Shown here one piece after another: positions 25,594-34,116 of a stretch of DNA of 64,000 nucleotides. Both the position numbers and the translations under genes were made by a program. The stretch is from UBA12567 sp964598425 (GTDB lineage Bacteria; Planctomycetota; Phycisphaerae; Phycisphaerales; SM1A02), in assembly GCA_964598425.1 (NCBI GenBank), contig CAZRBV010000013.1, positions 1 through 64,000 of the forward strand, in the 5' to 3' direction. Numbering within the stretch: the first letter of the stretch is position 1; every line of letters starts with the position of its first letter. The notes beneath the pieces are model-generated. The model saw only the letters and a program-made list of their open reading frames with translations. It ran no database searches and was not told where the DNA came from.

Positions 25594-27294
25594 ATGCAGT
25601 TGATCCACGACTTCTTCCACGCCGAGCCGCTCACTGCGCTCTTCATCTCGATTGCGCTGGGCTACTTCGTAGGCAAACTCAAGATTGGTCGGTTTGTGCT
25701 TGGCGGAATCGCCGGGACGCTGATCATCGGCGTTCTGGTCGGACAATTCCATATTCAAATCCACCCGAGCATTGAGACCTTCAGTTTCGCGCTCTTCATT
25801 TACGCAGTGGGCTATCAGGGCGGGCCGAAGTTCATCAGCTCGCTCAATCTGCGCAGCCTTGCCGAGCTCTCCTCGTCCACGCTTATGACATTTGTCGGGC
25901 TTGGGTGCGTGCTACTCGCTGCGTGGTGGTTCAATCTCGACCGCGGCACCGCTGCCGGCCTCGCCGCTGGTGGACTGACACAGTCCGCCATCATCGGCAC
26001 GGCCGATTCGGCCCTCTCGCGGCTCGATGTCGCGCCAGAAGTCATCAAACAGATGAAGACCAACGTCGCCGTTGGATACGCGGTGTGCTACATCTTCGGT
26101 TCCCTCGGCCCCATCCTTGTCGTGAGCTGGTTCCTGCCAATGCTCATGAAGTGGGATCTTCGCAAAGAAGCAATTGCACTTGCCAAGAAACTCGCTGGAG
26201 GCCATGCGGAACTTGAGCCTGGCCAGTTCGATGCGGCCAACGACCTGGCGACCCGCTTCTTCACCGCCCCTGAAGGCGGCAGCAAGGTCAGCGACTTCAA
26301 CTCGTCACATGCCGATACCGCCGTTGTCTGCGTCGTCCGCGGCAACAAGTCGATCGATTTCACTGCCGATACCGCAATAGAGCAGGGCGATATCATCGGT
26401 GTTCTCGGCCTGGTCGAAGCGCTTGAAAACGTCGCCCAGAATTTCAGTCGAGAAATCACGCCTCCAGACGGAATTCAAATCGTCGAGGAGCACAGGCAAC
26501 TCATCATGAGCGGCGCCAACGCTCACAAGAGCGTGGCGGACTTCCGCCGGGACGTCTGCGGAGTTGGTTCAGGCGTGTTCCTCGCCGCGGCGAACCGACG
26601 AGGCAATACCATCAATCTGACGCCGGACTTCTCCTTCCACGGCGGCGACTCCGTTGAACTCACCGGACGCCCGCACGATCTGGACGCGGCACAGTCAAAG
26701 GTGGGACACATGGTCTCCGCTGCAGCCGTGACCGACTTTGTCTTCTTTGGGCTTGGCATGACGTTTGGCATGCTCCTCGGAATGATCAGCTTCAAACTCG
26801 GCGGTATTCCCGTCACACTCGGAAGCGGCGTAGGATGCCTGCTCTCCGGACTCTTCTTCGGCTGGCTGCGATTCACGCGACCCCGCTTCGCAGCACTCCC
26901 AACAGGCGCTTCGAACTTCCTCCGTGACTTTGGTCTCGCCGTCTTCGTTGCCTTGGTCGGTATCAATGCCGCGCCACAGGCACTCGAAGCCATCAAACAA
27001 AACGGTCTGACCCTCCTGCTTCTTGGTGCCGGCGTCACAATCATTCCGCAGATCATCACGTTCTACATCTCGTATTACGTACTGCGAATCCGCAATCCGA
27101 TCACCGCCATGTCGGCCGTCGCTGGCGGTCGCAGCGCCAATCCGGCCTTTGCGGCGCTTCTGGAGAAGGCAGGCAACACCACGCCTGTCGCCACATTCAC
27201 GATCACGTACGCCATCGCCAACATCTTTCTCACGCTGTGGGGCCCTGTCGTTGTCGGTGTCGTCCAGACCAATGCCGTCGCGGGCGGCGGCTGA
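25594..27294 (+). CDS. aspT: Aspartate:alanine antiporter
   Basis: This 566-residue inner-membrane exchanger imports aspartate and exports alanine; with AsdA it conserves energy. The topology is the AspT type: an N-terminal set of helices with the repeat motif FALFIYAVGYQGGPKF and GLAAGGLTQSAIIG, a central soluble region with two TrkA-C-like lobes, and a second helix set with the matching GLAVFVALVGINAAPQAL and AVAGGRSANPAFAALLEKA. This two-fold repeat is diagnostic of the AAEx family. It lies between asdA and the asparaginase gene, 18-19 bases from each, so it is an operon. AAAGGCGA precedes the ATG. Confidence 0.9.
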   Translation: MQLIHDFFHAEPLTALFISIALGYFVGKLKIGRFVLGGIAGTLIIGVLVGQFHIQIHPSIETFSFALFIYAVGYQGGPKFISSLNLRSLAELSSSTLMTFVGLGCVLLAAWWFNLDRGTAAGLAAGGLTQSAIIGTADSALSRLDVAPEVIKQMKTNVAVGYAVCYIFGSLGPILVVSWFLPMLMKWDLRKEAIALAKKLAGGHAELEPGQFDAANDLATRFFTAPEGGSKVSDFNSSHADTAVVCVVRGNKSIDFTADTAIEQGDIIGVLGLVEALENVAQNFSREITPPDGIQIVEEHRQLIMSGANAHKSVADFRRDVCGVGSGVFLAAANRRGNTINLTPDFSFHGGDSVELTGRPHDLDAAQSKVGHMVSAAAVTDFVFFGLGMTFGMLLGMISFKLGGIPVTLGSGVGCLLSGLFFGWLRFTRPRFAALPTGASNFLRDFGLAVFVALVGINAAPQALEAIKQNGLTLLLLGAGVTIIPQIITFYISYYVLRIRNPITAMSAVAGGRSANPAFAALLEKAGNTTPVATFTITYAIANIFLTLWGPVVVGVVQTNAVAGGG

Positions 27295-27313
27295 TTCAGC
27301 AAGGACTCTCGCC

Positions 27314-28435
27314 ATGACCATCCATTGGAAACAGCTCGCAGCCGTAGCCTTCACCTCCATCGCATTCGCCACTGCACCGCTCTCGGCCAAAGATGTCGTT
27401 ACGGTCGAGGATCCCGACCATCCGAGAGTAGAGTTGTCCGTCAAGGACGCAAGCCTGCCAAACGTCGTCATTGTCTCAACCGGTGGAACGATTGCCGAAA
27501 AGGTCAGCGCTTCGGCAGGCGGCGCCGTTCCTGCGCTCACTGGAAGCGACTTGGTCGCGGCGGTTCCGTCATTGTCCAAGATGGCAAACATCGGGACCGT
27601 CAACTTCTGCAATATCGACAGTTCGCACATGACACCAGCCATCTGGGCCAAGCTCAGCCGCACTGTCGACGCTGTTCTCGCCCGCAATGACGTGGCGGGC
27701 GTTGTCGTGACCCACGGAACCGACACAATGGCCGAAGGTGCATGGTTCCTCGACATCACCTTGCAGAGCAACAAACCGGTCGTCTTCACTGGCGCCATGC
27801 GGAACGCATCGGATACGGCACCCGACGGCCCCGGCAATCTACAAGGCGCCGTCGCGCAGGTCATCTCGCCCAATGCGCAGGATTGGGGCGTCACCGTCAC
27901 ATTGAACCAATACGTCAACTCTGCCCGTGATGTACTCAAGACGCAGACGACCAACCTGCAGACGTTCCAGTCATTTGAGAAGGGCTATCTGGGCTACGTT
28001 GTCGGCAACAAAGCCGTCAATCGATTCAACGATCGGCTCCACCGCGTTCGCATCCCATTGCACGAGCCGCTTCCGGAGGTGTACTACCTCTCGATGTTCG
28101 CAGGAGACGACGGCTGCCTCGTTCGCGCTGCCGTGGACGCCGGAGCGGTGGGCATTGTCTACAGTGCCGTTGGCGCCGGCAACGTGAACCCGCCCACGAT
28201 GAAGGCCATCGAGTACGCACTCTCCAAGAACATTCCCGTCGTCATTTGCACGCGCGTCTTCGAGGGCGATGTCGAGCCAGCCTATGGTGATGTCGGTGGC
28301 GGGGCCGATCTCCTCAAGCATGGCTGCATTCTCTCGCCGGGTCTCGACGGCCCGAAAGCGAGAATCCTGCTCATGCTCGCACTCGCGCACTATGGGAACG
28401 ATGCCGCAGCGCTGGAGCAAGTATTCGCTGAGTGA
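27314..28435 (+). CDS. ansB: Periplasmic L-asparaginase, type II
   Basis: The enzyme hydrolyses L-asparagine to aspartate and ammonia, here probably in the periplasm, where it would supply aspartate to AspT. The product is 373 residues with a signal peptide (LAAVAFTSIAFATAPLSAKD). Both catalytic triad regions are present: STGGTIAEKV (first Thr) and VVTHGTDTMAEGAWFLD (Thr/Asp), with the hinge GAMRNASDTAPDGPGNL and VNPPTMKAIEYAL C-terminal elements of the family. The ATG follows AAGGACTCTC. The chosen start is the in-frame ATG at 27314; longer upstream reading overlaps aspT and is not needed. Co-occurrence with asdA-aspT suggests a coupled asparagine/aspartate catabolic unit. Confidence 0.9.
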   Translation: MTIHWKQLAAVAFTSIAFATAPLSAKDVVTVEDPDHPRVELSVKDASLPNVVIVSTGGTIAEKVSASAGGAVPALTGSDLVAAVPSLSKMANIGTVNFCNIDSSHMTPAIWAKLSRTVDAVLARNDVAGVVVTHGTDTMAEGAWFLDITLQSNKPVVFTGAMRNASDTAPDGPGNLQGAVAQVISPNAQDWGVTVTLNQYVNSARDVLKTQTTNLQTFQSFEKGYLGYVVGNKAVNRFNDRLHRVRIPLHEPLPEVYYLSMFAGDDGCLVRAAVDAGAVGIVYSAVGAGNVNPPTMKAIEYALSKNIPVVICTRVFEGDVEPAYGDVGGGADLLKHGCILSPGLDGPKARILLMLALAHYGNDAAALEQVFAE

Positions 28436-28441
28436 GTCCGT

Positions 28442-29677
28442 TCACACCGCTTCGGGGCACGGACCCCAGGCCGCGATTGCCACCAGGAGGTCGTCAACGT
28501 CAACTGCGCCGTCACCATTCAGGTCCTCGTCGCAGCTTCCGCATGCGCCGAACGCCGCCACGACCGAGAGAATGTCATCGACATTGACTTCGCCATCACC
28601 GCTGATGTCGGCGGCGCACGTCGCGACGTCTCCGACATAAATCGATGCGAATGACGTGTTGTTTGTCGTGTCCGCGTCATCGGACCCAGAGATCTGCACA
28701 GCAATGTGCCATGATCCATCGGGCGTTGCGGTGGGAATGATGACATCCGTGCTGAGATACTCCAGACCGTCCGGGAGCAAGTAGGCAAAGTCCTGCTCGC
28801 CAAGCAGAACGTCTCCGCCATCGAGGATTTCGTCGGATGAGAGATAGACCGACGCAGTCGCGTCAAATGCAGCCTGCTCGCCAACGTTCTTGAGTACAGC
28901 CACGATGTGTACCTCGTCGCCGCCCTGGACTTCGTCAGGAGACGCTTGCACAAAGAGAACCGAGGCATCTGAAGTCCCGTCCGGATACATGTACTGCAGC
29001 GTGGCAGTATCACCATTGCTGAGGTAGTCACGCTGCCCCATGACATTCTGCCACTGCTCGTATCCCGGAAGGCAGGTCATCGTCGGCCCGCCGGTCGAGA
29101 ATCCCCACTGGCTGTAGTGCATGACCGATTCGAAGTCGTACGGGCCGACTTCCTCGGTATTGGCGATGTGGTAGTTGTACTCATAGTCGTCGTCGATATT
29201 GTTCCAATTGACCACGATGTAGTCATCGCGGTCCATGCGGCACTGCTGATGATGCCTGCCGAGGGCATGGATCAACTCATGGCAAATGATGAGCGGGGAC
29301 GTCCAGTTGTAGATGCTCAGGCTCTGCTGGCCCCCACTCATCCCGACCTGCGACCAGTTGCCTCCGTATGCACCGATCTTGACTCGATTGCTCTCGTTCG
29401 TCCTGGGAACAAATGTGACGCCCGCAGAGGCTTCCAGCATGTCCATCGCGCTGCGAACTCGATTCTGATTCGTCGCGCTCACGCCGCTGTCGAATTCGTA
29501 CGGAACCACGCCGCCAGGCCATGTGTCCGGAACAATCGCCCCGCGCTCTCCGGTCGGACGAATGACGGTGCACGTAAAGTGGCCGTCTGGCTCAGTTTCG
29601 AGTGTATTCCCAGTCGCAATCGGGTCCGTCAGGCCGCCCGAGCACAACACAGCAAGCGACAGTCCGATCATTGACAT
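28442..29677 (-). CDS. Secreted astacin-type (M12A) metalloprotease with CARDB and dockerin-like domains
   Basis: The product has about 411 residues. The ATG at 29677 follows GGAGAGGTG, and MSMIGLSLAVLCSGG is the signal peptide. The catalytic astacin domain (about 60-245) has the zinc site HELIHALGRHHQQCRMDRD, which matches HExxHxxGxxHxxxRxDR although the usual HE after the third His is HQ. The Met-turn is SVMHYSQ. A CARDB-like adhesion domain (VLFVQASPDEVQGGDEVHIV to TTNNTSFASIY) follows, then two dockerin repeats (DISGDGEVNVDDILSVVAAF; DLNGDGAVDVDDLLVAIAAW). It probably cleaves extracellular protein. It converges with ansB, leaving only six bases between the stops. Confidence 0.85.
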   Translation of the reverse strand: MSMIGLSLAVLCSGGLTDPIATGNTLETEPDGHFTCTVIRPTGERGAIVPDTWPGGVVPYEFDSGVSATNQNRVRSAMDMLEASAGVTFVPRTNESNRVKIGAYGGNWSQVGMSGGQQSLSIYNWTSPLIICHELIHALGRHHQQCRMDRDDYIVVNWNNIDDDYEYNYHIANTEEVGPYDFESVMHYSQWGFSTGGPTMTCLPGYEQWQNVMGQRDYLSNGDTATLQYMYPDGTSDASVLFVQASPDEVQGGDEVHIVAVLKNVGEQAAFDATASVYLSSDEILDGGDVLLGEQDFAYLLPDGLEYLSTDVIIPTATPDGSWHIAVQISGSDDADTTNNTSFASIYVGDVATCAADISGDGEVNVDDILSVVAAFGACGSCDEDLNGDGAVDVDDLLVAIAAWGPCPEAV

Positions 29678-29771
29678 GGTGGCACCTCTCCTGCGCTGCC
29701 CCTGCACAGACTCACATACGGGCCATCCTCAAATCGGATCCACAATGTCCAGAATCAACCCCCACAGACTG

Positions 29772-30908
29772 CTATCCGCACTCGCCCCACTGTGAGAGCA
29801 ATTCCAGCAGGTCGTTGGCGCCCACGGCGCCCGAGCCATCCAGATCCTCAGGGCATGGGCCGCCCGGCGGGCAAACACCCCACGCCCCGATCACGGCAAG
29901 CAGGTCATCCGTTCCGACAGTGCCATCGCCGTTGAGATCGGCACCGCACTCGAGGAGGCCGCCGAGTTCAAACACCACCAGTTGGTTTGAACTCAAGGGA
30001 TCACCGTCATCCACGACACCAAGCAATGCGATTCGATCGCCTCCCATCACTGGCCCAAGGCATAGGCCCTCAAGATTCTGATGCCCTCCGACGTACAGCA
30101 GCGTCTTCGTCATCGGAGTGAACTGAGCTCCATCGAGCGAATCAAGGCTGGCGACATCTGACGCATCCTCAGCGGTCGCGAGGTAGATTCGAGTCTCGAA
30201 CAAAGTACCTGCAAAGGCGAGTGATCGCTCCATCGCCAGCATCCCACCGCCAGGCAACGGCACAATCGCAACCAGCCCGCTCTGTCCATCGTTTGTAAAC
30301 GGAAAGTACGGGCCGGGCATCGCGTCCACCAGATATGCAAACTGCTGCGAGTCGCCGTCCGGCTCACCGCGAAAAACGCGCACCCACGTTCCGTTGCTCG
30401 GCGTCGCGCGTGGGCCGTCGGGGATCAGGGCTTCTTCGTTGGCAATCCAGGTCTCACCACTGATTGAGCGATCAAATGACTCGCACCCCAGATTCCCTCG
30501 GTGCTGCGAATAGACAGGGGGAAGATCAATGGCCTCCACTTGCGTTCCGGTTGCCGCATCGAACCGAATGATCTGCTGGGTTCCTTCATCCGAGAGCAGG
30601 ATGTCTCCCTCGGTATGTATCGCGATGTCTTCATAGTCGCCAGGCCGGTCGAACGAGAGACCGCCGACGGTTTCCACATTCAGCGCGCCGCCGCCGTCCT
30701 CTACATCGAGAACGATCACATGGTTCGAATTGTCCATAACGGCCTTGAATGTGTTGCCACCCGCCCAGACGATTCCGCTGAGTCCAGTGACCGAAAACGA
30801 ATCGCCGTTCTGATCAATGGCTGACCCATCAAGATTCACCGTGTCGACATGATCGATCCACACCGCGTTTCCGGCCACAGCCACAGCAATACACATCCCT
30901 GCCCACAT
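29772..30908 (-). CDS. Secreted phytase-like/esterase-like protein with dockerin-like C-terminus
   Basis: The product has 378 residues. A short signal peptide begins MWAGMCIAVAVAGNAVW. The ribosome-binding site is weak, so the exact start is uncertain. The core (about 40-300) matches the esterase-like phytase-type propeller family: FSVTGLSGIVWAGGNTFKAV, SFDRPGDYEDIAIHTEGDI, YSQHRGNLGCESFDRS, AIVPLPGGGMLAMERS, and TKTLLYVGGHQNLEGLCLGP. Members are often annotated as phytase-like but few are characterised. The end is a two-repeat dockerin module (DLNGDGTVGTDDLLAVIGAW and DLDGSGAVGANDLLELLSQW). It is 94 bp upstream of the astacin gene and may be co-transcribed with it. Confidence 0.75.
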   Translation of the reverse strand: MWAGMCIAVAVAGNAVWIDHVDTVNLDGSAIDQNGDSFSVTGLSGIVWAGGNTFKAVMDNSNHVIVLDVEDGGGALNVETVGGLSFDRPGDYEDIAIHTEGDILLSDEGTQQIIRFDAATGTQVEAIDLPPVYSQHRGNLGCESFDRSISGETWIANEEALIPDGPRATPSNGTWVRVFRGEPDGDSQQFAYLVDAMPGPYFPFTNDGQSGLVAIVPLPGGGMLAMERSLAFAGTLFETRIYLATAEDASDVASLDSLDGAQFTPMTKTLLYVGGHQNLEGLCLGPVMGGDRIALLGVVDDGDPLSSNQLVVFELGGLLECGADLNGDGTVGTDDLLAVIGAWGVCPPGGPCPEDLDGSGAVGANDLLELLSQWGECG

Positions 30909-30965
30909 AGTTCTGAGAATACTTCATAGATCTCGCGCGACCAAAGGAAACGTGCGTCTAGGGCT

Positions 30966-31571
30966 CTAACGCCCACCGAGGTGGTCATACTGCTTCTGTG
31001 TATCAACATCGACCGTCATGGCCTGGTCATCGACGGCCAACGCGTGCATACAGGCAGGGTTCGCTCGCCAGAATCCCCGAAGTCCCCCTTCGCCACTGTA
31101 CGCCACGATGCGAGGCTGCAGAGTCGCCGGAATGAGTACTGGATGACCGCCGCGATCGCCGCATCGTGGGACTATTGCTCGCCCTAGACAGCGCACCGAC
31201 TCTGCAACGACGCGGCGCACCGTTTCCGAATCGACGGCGGGATGATCCGCCGGATGCAGGAGAACCGATGCGCCGCCACGCGCTGCAGCCACGGCGAGTA
31301 ATCCAACGCGAACAGACTCAAACATCGGTGCTCCACCGTCGCCTTGAACGCGGCTGAAGGATCGAGCGCCAAGCGACTGCTCAATTGCAGTGGCTTCGTG
31401 ATCAAGCACGACGAACATGTCACTGCATCGAGCGGCGATGAGATCAAAGGACGCCTCGACCATCGTCTGCGAACTCCCCGGCGGCCATGGCATCAACTGC
31501 TTGGTCCGAGGGCTCAGCCGTGTACTGCGCCCGGCAGCGAGCAGAAGTCCAACTGGAGCGATCTCGATCAT
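30966..31571 (-). CDS. mocA: MocA-like molybdenum cofactor cytidylyltransferase
   Basis: The product has 201 residues. The NTP-transferase fold has the nucleotide-binding loop LLLAAGRSTRLSPRTKQLMP and the metal-binding HPADHPAVD and PRCGDRGGHPVLIP motifs of MobA/MocA proteins. Its place beside xdhC, overlapping it by ATGA, points to MocA, which adds CMP to molybdopterin to make the MCD cofactor used by the xanthine-dehydrogenase family. The window contains such an enzyme (53039-55957), which gives it a likely client. The substrate (CTP versus GTP) cannot be read from sequence with certainty. Confidence 0.75.
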   Translation of the reverse strand: MIEIAPVGLLLAAGRSTRLSPRTKQLMPWPPGSSQTMVEASFDLIAARCSDMFVVLDHEATAIEQSLGARSFSRVQGDGGAPMFESVRVGLLAVAAARGGASVLLHPADHPAVDSETVRRVVAESVRCLGRAIVPRCGDRGGHPVLIPATLQPRIVAYSGEGGLRGFWRANPACMHALAVDDQAMTVDVDTQKQYDHLGGR

Positions 31572-32512
31572 TCGTCTGCGCCAAGCATGTGCGGTCCGTC
31601 GACCATCACGCGGCCCCGCTGCTCGCGCATCTGCACGAGTTCAGCGGCAATCGATATGGCAATCTCCTCGGCCGTGACAGAACCGATATCCAGTCCGATC
31701 GGCGCGTGGACGCTGTCAAGCGATTCATCGCTTACACCCCTCTCACGAAGCTCCCGGCGGACCAGAAGAGCTTTGCGTTTGCTTCCAATCATGCCAACAT
31801 ACCTCGCGCCGCGATCGATGACCGCCGCAAGCGCCTGAGCGTCGTGCCTGTGACCACGAGTGACGATGACGCAGTAGGTCTCCGGATCGACTTCGGCCGC
31901 AGTAAGCGTCTCTGCAATATCACCGGCAGCGTTCAGGCATCCTTCGGGTGCAAATCGCTCCAGCAGGTCGGCGCGATCGTCGAACAGAGTCGTTTCGAAG
32001 TCAAGACGCAGCCCATGTCGCGCCACGGCCTGGCCAATATGGCCGGCTCCTGCAATAAGCAGGCGCGGTGATAGTGGAATGTGCAGATCGAATCGCGCTG
32101 GCCCCTCATCGACCTGTGTGTAGACTTGCAGCCGCGTAGGCGCGCGTTCTCGCAGGCACCGCTCAATCATCTCCAGATCGGCTTGTTCCGGAAGCGTTCC
32201 AATTGCGACGCGAAGTGCGCCCCCACAGATCAATCCGTCATCCCACCCATAGTCATGGTCAAGGGTGAAATCGTGCACACCAGTTGTTCCAGCGAGCATC
32301 ATCGCCGTGGCCCGGCGAGCCAATTCCGCCTCGACACATCCTCCCCCGATCGTTCCGACCGTCTCGCCGGACTGCGCTACCAGCATCATGGCCCCAGCTG
32401 GCTGCGGGGTTGACCCACGCGCACCCACAACCAGACACGCCCGCATGGCATCGCCTGAGCCGCGCATCGCGACCGCTCGTGAGAGCACCGCAGCAAATGG
32501 GCCATTCAACAC
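31568..32512 (-). CDS. xdhC: XdhC-family molybdenum hydroxylase maturation factor
   Basis: The product has 314 residues and both XdhC parts: an N-terminal XdhC/CoxI domain (ACLVVGARGSTPQPAGAMML; GTIGGGCVEAELARRA) and a C-terminal Rossmann domain (RLLIAGAGHIGQAVARHG; CVIVTRGHRHDAQAL; YVGMIGSKRKALLVRRELRE). It protects and sulfurates molybdenum cofactor and inserts it into xanthine-dehydrogenase-type enzymes. I prefer a GTG at 32512, with AGGAGA eight bases upstream; a GTG at 32545 would add 11 residues. It lies in the gap before glutaryl-CoA dehydrogenase, divergent from it. The most likely client is the molybdenum hydroxylase at 52-56 kb. Confidence 0.85.
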   Translation of the reverse strand: MLNGPFAAVLSRAVAMRGSGDAMRACLVVGARGSTPQPAGAMMLVAQSGETVGTIGGGCVEAELARRATAMMLAGTTGVHDFTLDHDYGWDDGLICGGALRVAIGTLPEQADLEMIERCLRERAPTRLQVYTQVDEGPARFDLHIPLSPRLLIAGAGHIGQAVARHGLRLDFETTLFDDRADLLERFAPEGCLNAAGDIAETLTAAEVDPETYCVIVTRGHRHDAQALAAVIDRGARYVGMIGSKRKALLVRRELRERGVSDESLDSVHAPIGLDIGSVTAEEIAISIAAELVQMREQRGRVMVDGPHMLGADE

Positions 32513-32625
32513 CGTGGACTCTCCTGCCTCATCACGCCTCGGCACAGCCTACTTGGCCGCCTCACTCAGGTATTATGACATACTCATCCACTTTCGAATA
32601 CACCTTGCACACAAGGCGTCCAGCC

Positions 32626-33807
32626 ATGACCACTGCACCCCCCGTTGAAACGCCCGATGCCATGGACTTCTTCTGCATTCGGGGGTTGCTCGATGAGGAC
32701 GAGCAGGCCATCCAGGATGCGGTGTCGCGTTTCGTCGATGACCGCGTTATGCCGGTCGTGGCCGATGCATTCGAGCACGGGCAGTTTCCGAAGGAACTCA
32801 TTCCCGAGATTGCCGAGATGGGATTGCTCGGCTGCAACATTGACGGCTATGAGTGTGGTGGGCTGAGCCACGTCTGTTACGGGCTCGTCAATCAAGAGCT
32901 CGAACGCGGCGATGCTGGCATTCGCAGTTTCGTATCCGTGCAGGGCAGCCTCTGCATGTATCCGATCTATACATACGGCAGCGAAGAGCAGAAGCAGCGG
33001 TGGCTGCCAGCCATGGCGCGCGGCGAGGCCATTGGATGCTTCGGCCTGACCGAGTCGGGCGGCGGATCCGATCCTGGTGCCATGACGACAACAGCCAAGC
33101 GGGACGGCGACGATTGGATTCTCAATGGGTCCAAGATGTGGATCACCAACGGAACGATTGCTGATGTCGCGATTGTGTGGGCCGCGACAGATGAAGGGAT
33201 CCGTGGGTTCCTCGTCGAGAAGGACATGAAGGGCTACAGCGCCCGCAACATCGAGCACAAGTTCTCGCTTCGCGCGTCGATTACCAGCGAGTTGTTCTTT
33301 GATGATGTGCGGATTCCCGAAGCCAACGTCTTTCCCGAGATCCGAGGCCTCCGTGGCCCTTTGAGCTGCTTGACGCAGGCTCGCTACGGCATTGCATGGG
33401 GCGTGCTCGGCTCGGCGCAGGCATGCTTCAAGGAAGTACTGGAATACACCAAGGTGCGGGAACTCTTCGGACGTCCCCTGTCACATACCCAGACGATTCA
33501 ACTTCGCCTCGCAGATATGGCCCGCCGCATCACGACCGGGCAACTGCTGGCATTGCAGCTCGGTCGCATGAAGGACGCCGGCACGATGCACCACAGCCAA
33601 GTCTCGATGGCAAAGTGGAATAACACACGTCTGGCGATCGATGTTGCCCGCGACGCGCGAGACATGCTCGGCGCCAGTGGAATCAGCGTCGAGTTCTGCC
33701 CGATCCGTCACATGCTCAATCTTGAGAGCGTCATCACGTACGAGGGCACCGAGACGGTGCACGAACTCGTCGTCGGACGGGAATTGACGGGGCACGCTGC
33801 ATTTTAG
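32626..33807 (+). CDS. gcdH: Glutaryl-CoA dehydrogenase (acyl-CoA dehydrogenase family)
   Basis: This flavoprotein oxidatively decarboxylates glutaryl-CoA to crotonyl-CoA, passing electrons to ETF. The product is 393 residues, start MTTAPPVETPDAMDFF with AAGGCG upstream. Acyl-CoA dehydrogenase signatures are present: GCFGLTESGGGSDPGAM, WITNGTIADVAIVWA, ARYGIAWGVLGSAQACFKEV, and the catalytic Glu in SVITYEGTETVHELVVGR. Overall it is closest, from memory, to glutaryl-CoA dehydrogenases. Benzoyl-CoA degradation yields glutaryl-CoA, so its place beside the bcr cluster fits. It is divergent from xdhC and converges with the long minus-strand operon; the stop is 31 bases from the end of that operon. 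Confidence 0.85.
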   Translation: MTTAPPVETPDAMDFFCIRGLLDEDEQAIQDAVSRFVDDRVMPVVADAFEHGQFPKELIPEIAEMGLLGCNIDGYECGGLSHVCYGLVNQELERGDAGIRSFVSVQGSLCMYPIYTYGSEEQKQRWLPAMARGEAIGCFGLTESGGGSDPGAMTTTAKRDGDDWILNGSKMWITNGTIADVAIVWAATDEGIRGFLVEKDMKGYSARNIEHKFSLRASITSELFFDDVRIPEANVFPEIRGLRGPLSCLTQARYGIAWGVLGSAQACFKEVLEYTKVRELFGRPLSHTQTIQLRLADMARRITTGQLLALQLGRMKDAGTMHHSQVSMAKWNNTRLAIDVARDARDMLGASGISVEFCPIRHMLNLESVITYEGTETVHELVVGRELTGHAAF

Positions 33808-33837
33808 AAACGCGAGGTCCCGCCTGGACGGGCCCCC

Positions 33838-34116
33838 TCATGCGTATCGCGTGTAGATCATCACATAGCCGTGGCAGCCAGCAACGGCGCAGGTTTTGCA
33901 ATCGTCGCCGAAGTCGGATGGCTCTAACTCCTTCGCAAGCACTTCGAAGCCAAGCGATTCATACAACTCGATCGATTCCTTGGCCCGGTTGGGATCGGCG
34001 AGCTGTCGGCGCTGCCAACCCTCAGCGATGAGCGCGGGATCATCCCTGACCGAGAACGCGTCACCGTCACCGTCACCATCACCGCATCCGCCGATCGTCA
34101 GATCAACCGGCCGCAA
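33838..34116 (-). CDS. Small conserved-looking protein with C-terminal Cys motif, last gene of the bcr operon
   Basis: The product is about 92 residues. The recognisable part is ADPNRAKESIELYESLGFEV followed by a Cys motif CKTCAVAGC and a terminal YVMIYTRYA. I recall related small proteins but no function. CxxCx4C could bind zinc or an FeS centre. The start is not clear: no ATG fits. A TTG at 34116 has AGGAG ten bases upstream, inside the end of bcrD, and is my choice. A longer frame begins at 34206. The N-terminal part is a run of (GD) residues made by a GTCACC hexamer repeat (about 34057-34077), which may be disordered. It would be the last member of the operon. Confidence 0.45.
   Translation of the reverse strand: MRPVDLTIGGCGDGDGDGDAFSVRDDPALIAEGWQRRQLADPNRAKESIELYESLGFEVLAKELEPSDFGDDCKTCAVAGCHGYVMIYTRYA

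Noticed and set aside
27023..27313. Long 5' extension of the asparaginase frame
   Set aside because: It overlaps aspT coding sequence; the ATG at 27314 has a ribosome-binding site and begins a proper signal peptide.
34057..34080. The GTCACC hexamer run as a possible CRISPR or regulatory repeat
   Set aside because: It is a short tandem run within a coding frame (Gly-Asp), with no spacers; I found no CRISPR array anywhere in the window.
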